A DNA stretch of 64,000 nt, from contig NC_037673.1 in assembly GCF_003255815.1 (NCBI RefSeq), forward strand, positions 159,507,745 to 159,571,744. The letters are read 5' to 3'. Shown in pieces: positions 10,439 to 22,406 of the stretch. Source of the stretch: Theropithecus gelada. Its lineage: Eukaryota; Chordata; Mammalia; Primates; Cercopithecidae. Under the pieces are notes generated by a model. It was given only the letters and a program-made list of their open reading frames with translations. It was not told the origin of the DNA and searched no databases. The translations under genes were made by a program, and so were the position numbers. Positions within the stretch are counted from its first letter, which is position 1. Every line of letters begins with the position of its first letter.

Positions 10439-10494
10439 ACACACACACACACACATATATATATATAGAGAGAGAGAGATAGATAGATAGATAG
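10439..10494 (+). repeat. Compound (CA)n(TA)n(GA)n(TAGA)n microsatellite
   Basis: Consecutive CACACA, TATATA, GAGAGA and TAGATAGA tracts. A separate (TA)n lies at 10631-10653. The minus-strand frame 10411-10695 is translated repeat. Confidence 0.95.
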
Positions 10495-10917
10495 TTTCAT
10501 AGTAATCTTTGATCTGTTATTCAAACCTTTTAATATTTTTGACAAACTTCCTAAAATCAAATCTAAACGAAGTCTTTTCAATCTCAAACTAATTTTAGGA
10601 TTTTCCAGAGGGTCTGGGGGAGGGCAGAAAAATATATATATATATATATATATGAAGGTTCTCCTTATAAAAAGAGAGATATTAAAATGTTTCATATTCT
10701 AAGTTACAAGGGAAACACTGTAAAATAAAAAGTGATATTTAACCTTCTTTATATTTGTTAGTCATTTCAAGTATTTTGTCATTTAAAGATAGTTTTACAT
10801 TCATGCTTTCCTGAAAGCTTTTGCAAAGTACAGATTTATGATCATTTTAAGGTCATGCCATTAGACTGGGTAAGAATTTCCAAAACTCTAATGAAGAATC
10901 TGATGTGTTCATGAAAC
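10495..10917. other. Spacer with (TA)n at 10631-10653
   Basis: No gene. It ends with the AAAC target-site copy (10914-10917) of the adjacent LTR. Confidence 0.5.
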
Positions 10918-11460
10918 TGTTACCAGAAAAAGTGGTCTAGATTCAGATACCCAGACAGGGTTCTTGGATCTTGTGCAAGAAGGAATTCATGGAGTCTCAA
11001 AGTTCAGTGAAAGAAGCAAGTTTATTCAAAGTTACTCCATTGCAGAGTTCAATGTCTTCAGGAAGCAAGTGGAGGAGCGCACCATATTTGTTTTAAGTTT
11101 TTGTGTATAGAGGTCTTTGCTATGCAAAGACTAAACTAAGCTGTACTTATGTACAGGTGAGCAGACAAAATGACAAAATTTATTATTCTATTGAGTTAAA
11201 GAAAACTACCCTTGACACTTTAATGTGTGAGTGCATCAAAGCATAAGTGTTACTTTCTTGAAAGCATATATTTTTATGGGTATTGGGACATCTGGACTGT
11301 CTACTGTTGTCAGAGTGTGTCCTTATAGGTTTAGGCTGTTTCCTCAACTATAAACATCTCAGGACCATGGGTTGTGACTGACAAGGAAAGTGCCTTGCTT
11401 GTTTAAAATGGAGTTGATTTTAAAATGGTGTTACTCTCCTGGGCTTCTGCTTCTGTAACA
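10918..11460 (-). mobile_element. Solo LTR, class I ERV, minus strand, intact termini
   Basis: Bounded by TGTTACC (10918) and GTAACA (11460), i.e. inverted TG...CA ends, and flanked by a perfect 4-bp duplication AAAC (10914-10917 and 11461-11464), the length used by gamma-type ERVs. Read on the minus strand it has a polyadenylation signal (TTTATT on the + strand at 11021-11026), followed by 'gaattccttcttgcacaaga' and 'ccaagaacc', characteristic of the R-U5 end of several ERV1 LTRs. Length 543 bp. No internal sequence lies on either side, so this is a solo LTR left by LTR-LTR recombination. Exact family not assigned. Confidence 0.85.
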
Positions 11461-11464
11461 AAAC

Positions 11465-13016
11465 TACTAACCCAAGATCAAGCCAACAGTGATTAATTAC
11501 ATGGAACTGAACGAACTGAAATACAATTATTATGATTTTTGTTTTGGAAAACTCATAGTTCTTCAATGTCTTGTTTTCAGATCTAATGGATGACTTTGTT
11601 CTTTTCTCTTAAGCTATCTATAGCTTACAGCTATTTGGTAAAGTATGCCATTGTAAACAAAAATGAAACACTTATTTCTTTCTTCCTATCTAATCCTCTG
11701 AAATTCAGAAACTCTTATTAAATATTCATATTTTTATGGCAATGTCGTTATTTGCATAAGTTCAATAAGAATCTGTTATCCTTGTAACTGGACATAATTG
11801 GAAACATTGGTTACATTAGTAAGGCTTTCACTGGAATGTCCAGTTTTAAGGAACTAAGCTTGACTTTATTGAGTCGGTGCTTTCAATAGCCTCTTGGGAA
11901 AAACCAAACAAACAAACAAGAAAAACAACCTGATAGCAGGCTTACAGGATTTCTGACCTTACAGATGAGTAAAACAGGTTGCTTGCTGGCAGGCCCAGGA
12001 ACCTTCCAAATACTGGAAATGTTGAGAAGAGAGGAATTCATTGAAATCTACAGGTATTGTGGATGACATCTGATGACAAGCTCCTCTGCTTAACTTCCTA
12101 GCCTCAGAGGCTTTTAAATACCTAATCTGAAATTCCTTATGAAAAGTTTTACCAAAGCAAAGTGAAAAAAGAGCCTATGTGGTCAATTACTAATCTTGCC
12201 ACTTTTAGGTAAGTAATCAGGTCAAGTTTAATGAGACTATAAGTAAATTAGTCTTACTGTAATTATATTTGACATAAGCTGTGTGACTGAGGAGAAAACA
12301 ATGTTTCCATGAAAAACTATAGGAAACACATATGGATAATAAAATCTAGTCCTGTTCACTGTAAAGTTTTGTTATCTACTTATAAATAGGACTGGATCTT
12401 TAATTATTAATAGTTTTCTCCAATATCTGGTTACAACTCCAGAAATAAATGTTCTTAAATTGTCTCCCTTCTGATTTGGAATTATTGAGAACAAAAACTA
12501 CCTTTTTTCCTGAGGACTTGCAGGCTGATGCTGGAGGATTTCATACAAACTTAAGGGAAATCTTCACAACATATCACGTATACACAACCTTCATTCCTGT
12601 TGGCATCTGGGCGACTCAGAAAGTTCACTGGAACACCCAGTGACATAACCAAAGATATTCAAACTATAAATCAGGAAAATCTATGAAATTGCTACCGTTA
12701 TCTTCACTCCACCATCTTAAAATTATTCAGTCTAAACATCTAGAAATCTTAATTGACTTCTCTGTCCTTAACTTGATACAACCATTAACCTTTGTTTTCC
12801 TCTTATTGCCATAAACATACCTCCTATTAAATGACTGATTGCTCGCTTCATTTGGGTGGTTGACTACTCCCATCTATACCACTGCCACCCAAAATGAGAT
12901 ACAATTGTTTAACTGGATAGAACTGTTCCCAGGGCTGAGAGACTAGTTCAACGGGATGTGGGGCAATCTACCAACTCGGCTTCTGAATTGGGAAGCTTCT
13001 TGGGGAGGTTTCAGGT
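11465..13016 (+). mobile_element. Possible ERV internal remnant (3' env-like part), non-functional
   Basis: It ends directly against the + strand LTR at 13017. Around 12909-13015 one frame is Trp-rich and broken by a stop, resembling the juxtamembrane part of a class I ERV envelope. The frame at 12449-12643 (64 codons) has no recognisable domain. Simple repeat (AAAC)n occurs at about 11904-11921. The call rests on position and composition; the 5' half (11465-12350) may be plain unique DNA. Confidence 0.35.
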
Positions 13017-13514
13017 GGATGAATGGTGGGGCTCATGATATGATACCCCATAATATGACAACATAGCATATTTAGTATTTTTAGCTGCAGTCATTTGAGT
13101 AATGGTAGGTGATAGAAGGATTCTCTGACTGTCTTCCCTGAGGCAGGTCATAAGACTTTCACGTGAGAGGTGCCCACCCTGTCATGGAGGAAAGGAACCT
13201 CCTGTCTCCAAAGATGGAGGAACTTCAAGAATAATCTGAAGGCATAGGCTTTGCTGAAGGGTAAGGTTCCCCCAGTGAACTGGGAGAAAAAAACCTTAGC
13301 TTTTTCCACGACTTTTCACTCCTTATCAAACTTAGTGTAAAAACACTCAGATTTAATCATCTATTTAGGTCTTAATCTGTTTATTAAAGCTTTCACATCA
13401 TGTGACTTTTATATTAAATAAATGTTTACGCTCTCCTCTTGTTAATCTTTCTTTTGTTTCAGAGACCTAGTAGAGAACCTAATGGGTTAAAAGGAAAATA
13501 ATTTTTCCCCTACA
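13017..13514 (+). mobile_element. Class I ERV-type LTR, copy 2
   Basis: Same family as 1985-2491 (see the shared blocks there) and better preserved. It has AATAAA near 13415-13425 ('attaaataaatgtttac'), followed after about 75 bp by 'tttttcccctaca' ending in CA at 13514. No clear target duplication: the flanks are 'cagg' and 'cctt'. Confidence 0.7.
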
Positions 13515-14113
13515 CCTTCTAAGCTAAACATAATTAGAAATAGATTTCTCCACTCCTGTGCAAGAAAAAAAAAATCTAAACATTAAAAATAGACAATCTT
13601 GCTTCCATTTCTGAAATGATCCAAATTTTATTAAGCTATAATTACGTGGTCTGGTTAAGGTGAAAAAAAATTATCTTTAAGATAGTGTATTCAGCAACAG
13701 AAAACTATTTTTTATTAAAATAACATTTCTTTTTGCAATTGATGGGGTGATGTACATGATTTTAACACAGTGAGAATCTCCTTCAAAATATTTAAATGTT
13801 ATACATCATGCTAGCTCCTCCAGAAAAAAAAAAAAAAATCATTAATCTGGCTGCTAATGAAAACCTCTGAGCTATTCTAAAATTAGACAGCAGTATTATG
13901 CTTGCACTTCACTGGATATTATTTAAGTAAATAAGAAAAACATTGTTTAGCAAATTTGAAGGAAATTAGTCAGTAAAGAATATTCCCTTATTGAGTCACA
14001 CTATAAAGACTGTTGTTACAATTCCATCTTAAATACAACTGCTTTACACCAAATCAGCAAGATCTGCCAGGTTGATACATCTTTTTCTCACTTTTCAATG
14101 TCTTTTCATTAAT
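13515..14113. other. AT-rich spacer
   Basis: No element recognised. Contains A runs at about 13565-13574 and 13824-13837. Confidence 0.4.
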
Positions 14114-14120
14114 CCCAACA

Positions 14121-14415
14121 CTTTTTTTTTTTGAGACGGGGTCTCGCTCTGTCACCCAGGCTGGAGTGCAGTGGCCAGATCTCAGCTCACTGCAAGCTCC
14201 GCCTCCCGAGTTCACGCCATTCTCCTGCCTCAGCCTCCCAAGTAGCTGAGACTACAGGTGCCCACCACCACGCCTGGCTAAGTTTTTTGTCTTTTTTGGT
14301 AGAGAAGGGGTTTCACCGTGTTAGCCAGGATGGTCTCGATCTCCTGACCTCGTGATCCGCCCGTCTTGGCCTCCCCAAGTGCTGGGATTACAGGCTTGAG
14401 CCACTGCGCCCGGCC
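14121..14415 (-). mobile_element. Young AluY-type SINE, cercopithecid-like, with target duplication
   Basis: Poly(T), then 'gagacggggtctcgctctg' through to 'cgcccggcc'. Little CpG decay. It carries 'gtggccagatctcagctc' and 'ggcttgagccactgcgcc', variants I associate with Old World monkey AluY (AluYR). Flanked by 'cccaacactttt' (14114 onward and 14415-14426). The minus-strand Alu gives the + strand frame 14131-14355. Confidence 0.93.
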
Positions 14416-14426
14416 CCAACACTTTT

Positions 14427-16201
14427 ATTTAATTAAAGCTTGACTATCAACAAATGAGCCTGAAAAGTAGTTTTTAAAGACAGACATTAATGGTTTGCAT
14501 GCTAACAAAGAGCAAAGCTTGAATAGTTTCATATGTGCATTCCCAAAGAATATGCATTTATAGACATTGTAGTGAATCAAAATTAAACTGATATTTTTAT
14601 TAAAATCTCTTTAAAGAGACAAGAGCTGCCCTTGGCCACTAGGTATAAAGTGTTTTACCATATTATCTTTTAAAGGAATTGCTTTCAGAACACAATTTAT
14701 TTTAGCTGTAATGTACACCACAAGAAACATAAAATATTGTCATAACAAAAACATTTCATTGAGGAATTGATGCCCTCAGGCAACACAGAGAATGTTACCA
14801 TCAGGTTTTGTAATATAATAAATATTTGGTATGTCTTAAAGGATCCACTATTAAAGTGTTTTTATGAACAATGATATTAGCTCTTAATACTCATGCTTAT
14901 TTGTGTTTTTGATTAATCACTTATTAATTCTAATAACTAAAGGTCATAGAGACTGTTAACATCTAAGAAAAAATTAAATATTAGAGAATTTTCTTGAATA
15001 ATGCAATGTTTGAATAACCGGACTTGTTTTAATTAGCATTTTCCACTGTATATTTATTTATAACCAGACAAGGGAATAATTCACATGCAAACTATCGAAC
15101 CATTTTTCCGCAAAGTTTAGATAAATAGAGAACACCTTAAATAACCAGAAGTGGACAAATATGATAGCTAGATTTATGATAAGGACCATATTTTACCCTG
15201 GAAATACAGGTTAAAATCATAATATGCACCTCCCTTATGTAACATAACTATGTTACGCTATTTTCCCATATGCCATCCAAGCAAAGATCTTCTAATGTCA
15301 TTGAAAATATTAGATCAGAGATATAGAAGGATCCTGGAATCCATTTTAATGCAAATGGGCAAGTACTAAATATGTTTTAATGATTATCAGAGTTTGCACA
15401 ATTCCAAGATTGAATGCACCTTCACTGCATATAATGTGTGTGCGTGTGTGTGTAAATATCCTTTTAGCTGAAGTCCTACGAAAAACATGACTTCAGTTAG
15501 AAATTGACATTATTAATAGATATTTTCAAAGTTTAAAGGCAATATCATAAGTAACAACAAAAGATATCTAACTCATCTATAGTCTAACATTTAACTGTTC
15601 ATATCTAAATTCTAATATTAATGAGCATCTCTTGATCAAAGCAAATCATGTCATAGGACTTATTTTCCAAAAGGAGGACCTCATATGTAACAAGACCAAG
15701 CCAAAAACAAAAATAAAAGTTTAATCTGGTGTTATGTTCGCAAGTTTTCATAACTGGAATCTTACTGAAAGTAAACAATTCTGGTTTAACCTACCTTTTT
15801 AGCATTTTTGCCATTAATTAATGGATACATTATAGTTAAATTTTACTTTTTGCTTTCTAACTTGAGATGCATATTTGATAATATGTATTTGAGGTAACAA
15901 CAGAAAATAATATTATCCAAGACTGATCCATAATAACAATAATTAATATTTTCTTAAAAAGAACATTAAATAATAGGCTATATAACTATGGTGAAATGCC
16001 TATTCCTAACACAAGAACAAAATTGCCATAGTAATTTACTTTTACAAAGATTTGTAATTTTTTATAGCTAATACTCTTAATATTAACAAACCTAAAAAAG
16101 TGGAGTGATTTGGATGTTCAAGTACAGGATAAATATAAACATTGATGATTTTAGGAAACACAGTAACTTGATATCCAATCTTTTTTATTGAACATCCAAT
16201 T
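14427..16201. other. AT-rich spacer, 1.8 kb
   Basis: No recognisable repeat apart from a (TG)n tract at 15435-15453. No open frame worth calling. Confidence 0.45.
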
Positions 16202-16211
16202 AAACATCCAG

Positions 16212-16550
16212 GTTTTTGTTTTTTTGTTTTTGTTTTTGTTTTTGTTTTTTGTTTGTTTGTTTGTTTTTGAGACGGAGTCTCGTTCTGTCGCCCAGACTGG
16301 AGTGCAGTGGCGTGATCTCCGCTCACTGCAAGCTCCTTCTTCCGGGTTCACGCCATTCTCCTGCTTCAGCCTCCCGAGTAGCTGGGATTACAGGTGCCCG
16401 CCACCACGCCCAGCTAATTTTTTGTATTTTTAGTAGAGACTGGGTTTCACCATGTTAGCCAGTATGGTCTCAATCTCCTGACCTCGTGATCCGCCCACTT
16501 CGGCCTTCCAAAGTGCTGGGATTACAGGCATAAGCCACTGCGCCTGGCCT
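16212..16550 (-). mobile_element. AluY-type SINE with (TTTTTG)n tail
   Basis: Flanked by 'aaacatccag' (16202-16211) and 'aaacatgcag' (16551-16560), 9 of 10 identical. The tail is an interrupted 'gtttttgtttttgttt' array of about 55 bp, an expanded poly(A) with regular C interruptions on the Alu strand. The body has 'gcaagctccttcttccgg' and 'gacctcgtgatccgcc' (AluY). Confidence 0.95.
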
Positions 16551-16560
16551 AAACATGCAG

Positions 16561-16801
16561 TTTTTAAAAGTGTGTGAACACACTTATCTATAGAGTTTAA
16601 CAGAAAAAACTATTTTAAAAATAACTGAGAACACACAGAAAACCATTTTAAACATGCTGTTAAAATTCAAAACTACATAGAAAGACCTTGATTTAAAAAC
16701 AAAATTTTTAGAAATTTGAATAATAAAATGCTCTATTAAAGTTTACAAAAGAAGGTGCATTACATTTCTTTAAAAGCAAATAAAAGGTAATAACTATTCA
16801 T
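16561..16801. other. AT-rich spacer
   Basis: No element recognised. It ends at the candidate L1 target duplication at 16802. Confidence 0.4.
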
Positions 16802-16816
16802 AAAATGCAAATTATT

Positions 16817-19781
16817 TATTTTTTTTCTTTTTACAAATTTTCTTATTTTTAATTTTTGTGGGTACATAGTAGGTGTATATATTTGTGGTGCACATAAGGT
16901 GTTTTGATATAAGCATGCAATTTGAAATAATCACATCATGGAGAATGGGGTTTCCATCCTTTCAAGCATTTACCTTTTGCATTAAAACAATCCGATTACA
17001 CTCTTTTAATTATTTTTAAATGTACAATTAAGTTATTATAGTCACCCTGTTGTGCAATCTGTTAATGGACACTTAGGCTGTTTCCAAATCTTAGCTGTGG
17101 TGAATAATGTTGCAATAAACATGAGAATTCAGATAGCTCTTTGACATATTAATTTCCTTTCTTTTGGGCATGTGCCCAGCAGTGGGACTGCTAGATTACA
17201 TGGTAGCTCTATTTTTAGCTTTGTGAGGAACCTCCAAACTCTTCTCCATAGTGGTTGTACTAATTTACATTCCCACCAACAGTATACGAGGGTTTCCTTT
17301 CACCGCATCCTCACCAGCATTTATTATTGCCTAATGGATATAAGCCATTTTAACTGGTGTAAAATGATATCTCACTGCAGTTTTGCTTTGCATTTCCCTG
17401 AAGATTAATGATTTTGAGCACATTTTCATATGTCTGCTTGCCATTTATATATTTTCTTTTGAGAAATGTCTATTTAAATCTTTTGCTGATTTTTTGATTG
17501 GATGAATTGATTTTTCATATAGAGTTGTTTGAGCTCCTTATTAATCCCTTATCTGATGGTTAATTTGCATATATTTTCTCCCATTCTGTGGGTTGTCTCC
17601 ACCTTTTTGGTTGTTTCTTTTGCTGTGCAGAATCTTTTTAACTTAATGTGATTCCATTGGTTCATTTTTGCTTTGGTTGTTTGAGCTTGTGGGGTATTAC
17701 TCAAGAAATTTTTGCCCAGACTAGTGCCCTGGAGATTTTCCCTCAATGTATTCACATAGTAGTTTTATAGTTTGAGGTCTTAGATTGAAGTCTTTAACCC
17801 ATTTTGATTTGACTTTTATATGTGGTAAGAGATAGGGGTCTAGTTTCATTCTTCGCATATGGATATCTAGTTTTCTCAGCACCATTTATTGAAGAGACTG
17901 TCTTTTCCCCAGCACATATTCTTGGCATCTTTGTCAGAAATGAATTCATTTTAAGTGTGTGGGTTTGTTTCTGGGTTCTCTATTCTATTCCATTCGTCTA
18001 TGTGTCTGTTTTTATGCCAGTACCATGTTGTTTTGGTTATTATAGCCCTCTACTATAATTTGAAGTCAAGAATGTGATTCCTCCAGTTCTGTTCTTCTTG
18101 CTTAGGATGACTGTGGCTATTCTGGGTCTTTTGTGGTTGCATATAAATTTGAGGATTGTTTTTTCTATTTCTGTGAAGAATGTCATGGATATTCTGATAA
18201 GGATTGCATTGAATCTGTAGATTGCTTTCTGTAGTATGGACTTTTTAACAATACTGATTCTTCAATCCATGAACATAGAATATTTTTCAATTTTTTGGTG
18301 TCCTCTTCAATTTCTTTCATCAGTGTTTTGTAGTTTTAATTATAGAGATCTTTCACTAGTTTTGTTTAGCTAATTCCTAGGTATTCAATTTTATTTGTGG
18401 CTATTGTAAATGGGATTTCTTTTTCTCTTTTTCAGATTGCTCACTGTTGGCATATAGAAATGCTACTGATTTTTGTATGTTGATTTTGTAACTTGCAACT
18501 TTACTGAATTTACCAGTTCAAATAGCTTTTTTTTTTTCTGCAGCCTTCATGTTTTTCCAAATATAAGATCATGTTATCTGCAAACAAGGATAATTTCACT
18601 TCCATTCCAATTTAGATGCTCTTTATTTCTCTCTTTTGTCTGATTGTTCCAGCTAGGATTTCCTGTACTATGTTGAATAACAGTGGTAAAATTAGCATTT
18701 TGGTGGGTTCCAGATCTTAGGGGAAAGGCTTTCAATTTTTTCCCATTCAGTATGATACTAGCTGTGGGTCAGCTATATATGGCTTTTATTATGTTCAAGT
18801 ATGTTACTCATATCTGCAGTTGTTTTTAGAGTTTTTATCATGAAGGGATGTTGAATTTTACCAAATGTTTTTTCAGCATTACTTGAAATAATCATATGGT
18901 TTTTATCCTTCATTCTGTTTATATAATGTATCGTATTGATTGATTTGTATATGTTGAATCATCCTTGCATCCCAAGGAGAAAGGTCATGATGAGTGTTCT
19001 TTTTAATGTATTGTTTAATTTGATTTTGCTGAGGATTTTTGCATCAATATTCATCAGAAATATTGGCCTGTAGTATTTTTTTTTTTGATATGACTTTTTC
19101 TTGTTTGGGTATCAGAATAATTCAGGTCTCATAAAATGAGTTTAGAAGTATTCCTTTCTCCTCTATTTTTTGGGAAAGTTTGAGTAGGATTGATAATAGT
19201 TCTTCTTTAAATGTTTGGTAGAATTCAGCAGGGAAGCCATCAGGTCCTAAGCTTTCCTTTACTGGGAGAATTTCATTATGGCTTAAATGTAGTTACTTGT
19301 TATTGGTCTGTGCAGGTTTTGAATTTCTTCCTGGTTCGATCTTGGTAGGTTGTATGTATCTAGGAATTGTCCATTTCTTCTAGATTATATTGGCATATAG
19401 TTGCTCACAGTAGCCACTAATGATCCTTTGAATTTCTGCAGTATCAGTTGCAATGTCTCCTTTTTCATTTCTGATTTTATTTATTTGGATCTTCTCCCTT
19501 TTTTCCTCAGTTGGTCTGGTTAAAGTTTTGTCAATTTTGTTTAACTTTAAAAAAAAATTATTTCACCAATCTTTTAAATTGTTTTATCAATTTTAAATTT
19601 CTTTACTTCTGCCCTGATCTTTATTATTTCTTTTCTTTTACTAGTTTGGGGGCTGGTTTGCTCTTGCTTTTTTAGTTCTTTAAGATGCATAATTAGATTC
19701 TTTATTTGAAGTTTTTCATCTCTTTTGATGTAGGCACTTATAGGTATAAACTTTCTTCTTAGTATTGCTTTTGCTATATAC
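16817..19781 (-). mobile_element. L1 LINE, 5'-truncated, minus strand, with internal 3' deletion
   Basis: Read from 19781 down to 16817 this is L1 from the endonuclease/RT linker of ORF2, through the RT region and C-terminus, to a 3' UTR ('gggtacatagtaggtgtata', 16860-16879 on the + strand). At about 17060 the 3' UTR jumps directly into ORF2 ('gttaatggacacttaggctg'), so the ORF2 end and part of the 3' UTR were deleted. The sequence 'aaatgcaaattattt' (16802-16816) resembles 'aaatgcaaaattttt' (19782-19796): a probable target duplication. All frames here (17172-17408, 17549-17755, 17822-18058, 19574-19789) are ORF2 fragments or shadows. Confidence 0.9.
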
Positions 19782-19796
19782 AAATGCAAAATTTTT

Positions 19797-20017
19797 TAAA
19801 ATTTAATTGTTAAGAAAGAAGTATATGATTAGCTATATTCACTATATATAACATAAGGATTAACTAGTCTATTTGCTGAATTGTGTGTAGCAGTATCTAT
19901 CAAATATGAGGTGAATTGCCTTTGACTCAAATTTAATTTTAGTGTTTATTGTAGAGAAATCATCTATTAATACTAATGCAAAATATATTCATTAGAATTA
20001 TTTTTGCAGAATTATAA
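19797..20017. other. Spacer
   Basis: AT-rich; no element recognised. Confidence 0.4.
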
Positions 20018-20205
20018 TAATGTCAGCAAATGGAACTAATCTAAATGTCCATCAATAAGATATTTTTTATAAATTATAAAGATCTATGCAATGAAATATT
20101 ATGAAGGTGTTGAAAAGAATGTGTATTTACACTCATTGGAAAGAATATATTACTATGGCATATAGTTAACTAAAAAAAAAGAATTTTAAAATGGTTATGT
20201 AATTG
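20018..20205 (+). mobile_element. Ancient L1M ORF2-end fragment
   Basis: 'ctaaatgtccatcaataaga' followed by 'caatgaaatattatgaag' matches the C-terminal end of ORF2 in old L1s, heavily diverged. Confidence 0.6.
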
Positions 20206-20289
20206 AAACTTCTTATTTACACTATGATGGAGTAATGAGAAATGACTCACTCATTCATTACAAAAGAATCTAGAAAATTGGATAAAAAA

Positions 20290-22070
20290 CCTGACCCTCG
20301 AGAGAAGGACATACCTCAATATAATAAAAGCCATCTATGACAAATCCACAGTCAACATATTACTGGATGGGGAAAAGTTGAAAGCTCCCTCTGAGAACTG
20401 GAACAAGATATGGATGCCCATTCTCACCACTACTCTTCAACACAGTATTGAAAGTCCTAGCCAGAGCAATCAGACAAGCGAAATAAATAAAGGGCATCCA
20501 AATCAGTGAAGGGGAAGTCAAACTGTCGCTGTTTGCTGATGCTATGATCGTTTACATAGAAAATCCTTAAGATTCTTACAGAAAGCTCCTAGAACTGATC
20601 AAAGAATTCAGCAAAGTTTCCAGATACAAAATTAATGTACACAAATCAGTAGCTTTTCTACACACCATCAGCAACCAAGCTGAGAATCAAATCAAGAACT
20701 CAATCCCTTTTACAATAGCTGCAAAAAAAATAAAATGCTTAGAAATATACCTAACTGAAGAGGTTAAAGACTTCCACAAGGAAAGTTACAAAACACTGCT
20801 GAAAGAAATTGTAGATGACACAAATAAATGGAAACACATCCTTTGCTCATGGATGGGTAGAATCAATATTGTGAAAATGACCATACTGCCAAAAGCAATC
20901 TATAAATTCAATGCAATTCCTGTCAAAATACCACCATCACTTTTCACATAATTAGAAAAAAACAATTCTAAAATTCATATGGAACCAAAAAAGAGCCCAT
21001 ATAGCCAAAGCAAGACTAAGCAAAAAGAACAAATCTGGAGGCATCACATTACCTGATTTCAAACTATACTATATGGCCATAGTCACCAAAACAGCATGGT
21101 ACTGGTATAAAAAATAGGCACATAGACCAATGGAACAGAATAAAGAACCCAGAAATAAACCCAAATTCTTAAAGCCAACTGATCTTCAATAAAGCAAACA
21201 AAAACATAAAATGGGGAAAGGACACTCTTTTCCAAAATGGTGCTGGGATAATTGGCTAGCCACGTGCAGGAGAATGAAACTGGATCCTCATCTCTTACCT
21301 TATACAAAAATCAACTCAAATGGATAAAGGACTTAAATCTAAGACCTAAAACTATAAAAATTTTGGAAGATAACATTGGAAAAATCCTTCTAGACATTGC
21401 ATGAAATCCTTAGGCAAGAATTTCATGATCAAGACCCAAAAACAAATGCAGTGAAAACAAAGATAAATTGTTGGGACTTAGTTAAACTAAAGAGCTTTTG
21501 CATGGCAAAAGGAATAGTCAACAGGATAAAAAGACAACCCACAGAATGGGCAAAATCTTCAAAAATCTGTACATCTGAAAAAGGACTAATATTCAGAATC
21601 TACAATGAACTCAAGCAAATCAAAAAGAACAAAACAAAAATCCCATCAAAAAGTGGGCTAAGGACATGAATAGATAATTCTCAAAAGAAGATATACAAAT
21701 GGCCAACAAACATATGAAAAAAATGCTCAACATCACTAATAATCAGGGAAATGCAAATCAAAACCACAATGTGATACCATCTTACTCCTGCAAGAATGGC
21801 CATAATCAAAAAATCTACTACACTGCTGGTGGGAATGAAAACTAGTACAATCACTATGGAAAACAGTGTGGTGATTCCTTAAAGAACTAAAAGTAGAACT
21901 ACTATTTGATCCAGCAATCCCACTACTGGGTATCTACCCAGAGGAAAAGAAGTTTTTATACAAAAAAGATACTTACACATGCATGTTTACAGCAGCACAA
22001 TTCACAATTGCAAAATCATGGAACCAACCCAAATGCCCATCAATCAATGAGCGGATAAAGAAACTGTTTT

Positions 22071-22118
<48 letters not shown>

Positions 22119-22406
22119 GATGGAATACTACTCAGCCATAAAAAGGAATGAGTTAATGACATTCACAGGGACCTGGATGAGATTGGAGACTATTATTCTA
22201 AGTGAAGTAACTCTGGAACAGAAAACCAAACATCATATGTTCTCACTCATAAGTGGGAGGTAAGCTATGAGGATGCAAAGGCCTAAGAATGACACAATAG
22301 ACTTTGGGGGCTCAAGGGGAAAGGGCAGGAAGGGAGTGAGGGATAAAAGACTACAACTACTATGCATTATACATTGCTCACAAATCACCACTAAAGAACT
22401 TGCTAA
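20290..22406 (+). mobile_element. L1 LINE, 5'-truncated, plus strand
   Basis: Sense L1 from the RT domain of ORF2 ('aaagccatctatgacaaatc', 20327-20346) to the start of the 3' UTR ('tttgggggctcaaggggaa', 22303 onward). The frame is broken by stops and indels. Frames at 21083-21307 and 21397-21669 are pieces or shadows of ORF2. The 3' UTR is cut at the LTR junction (22407), with no poly(A). The divergence suggests an L1PA-old/L1PB copy. Confidence 0.92.
22071..22118 (+). repeat. (TA)n(CA)n(TA)n microsatellite in L1
   Basis: Symmetric TATATA-CACACA-TATATA tract replacing the usual 'tggtatatatacac' position of the L1 ORF2/3' UTR. Confidence 0.95.

Noticed and set aside
20290..22406. The + and - L1s at 16.8-22.4 kb as another twin-primed single element
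   Set aside because: Their L1 coordinates overlap for about 1.7 kb, so they must be two insertions.
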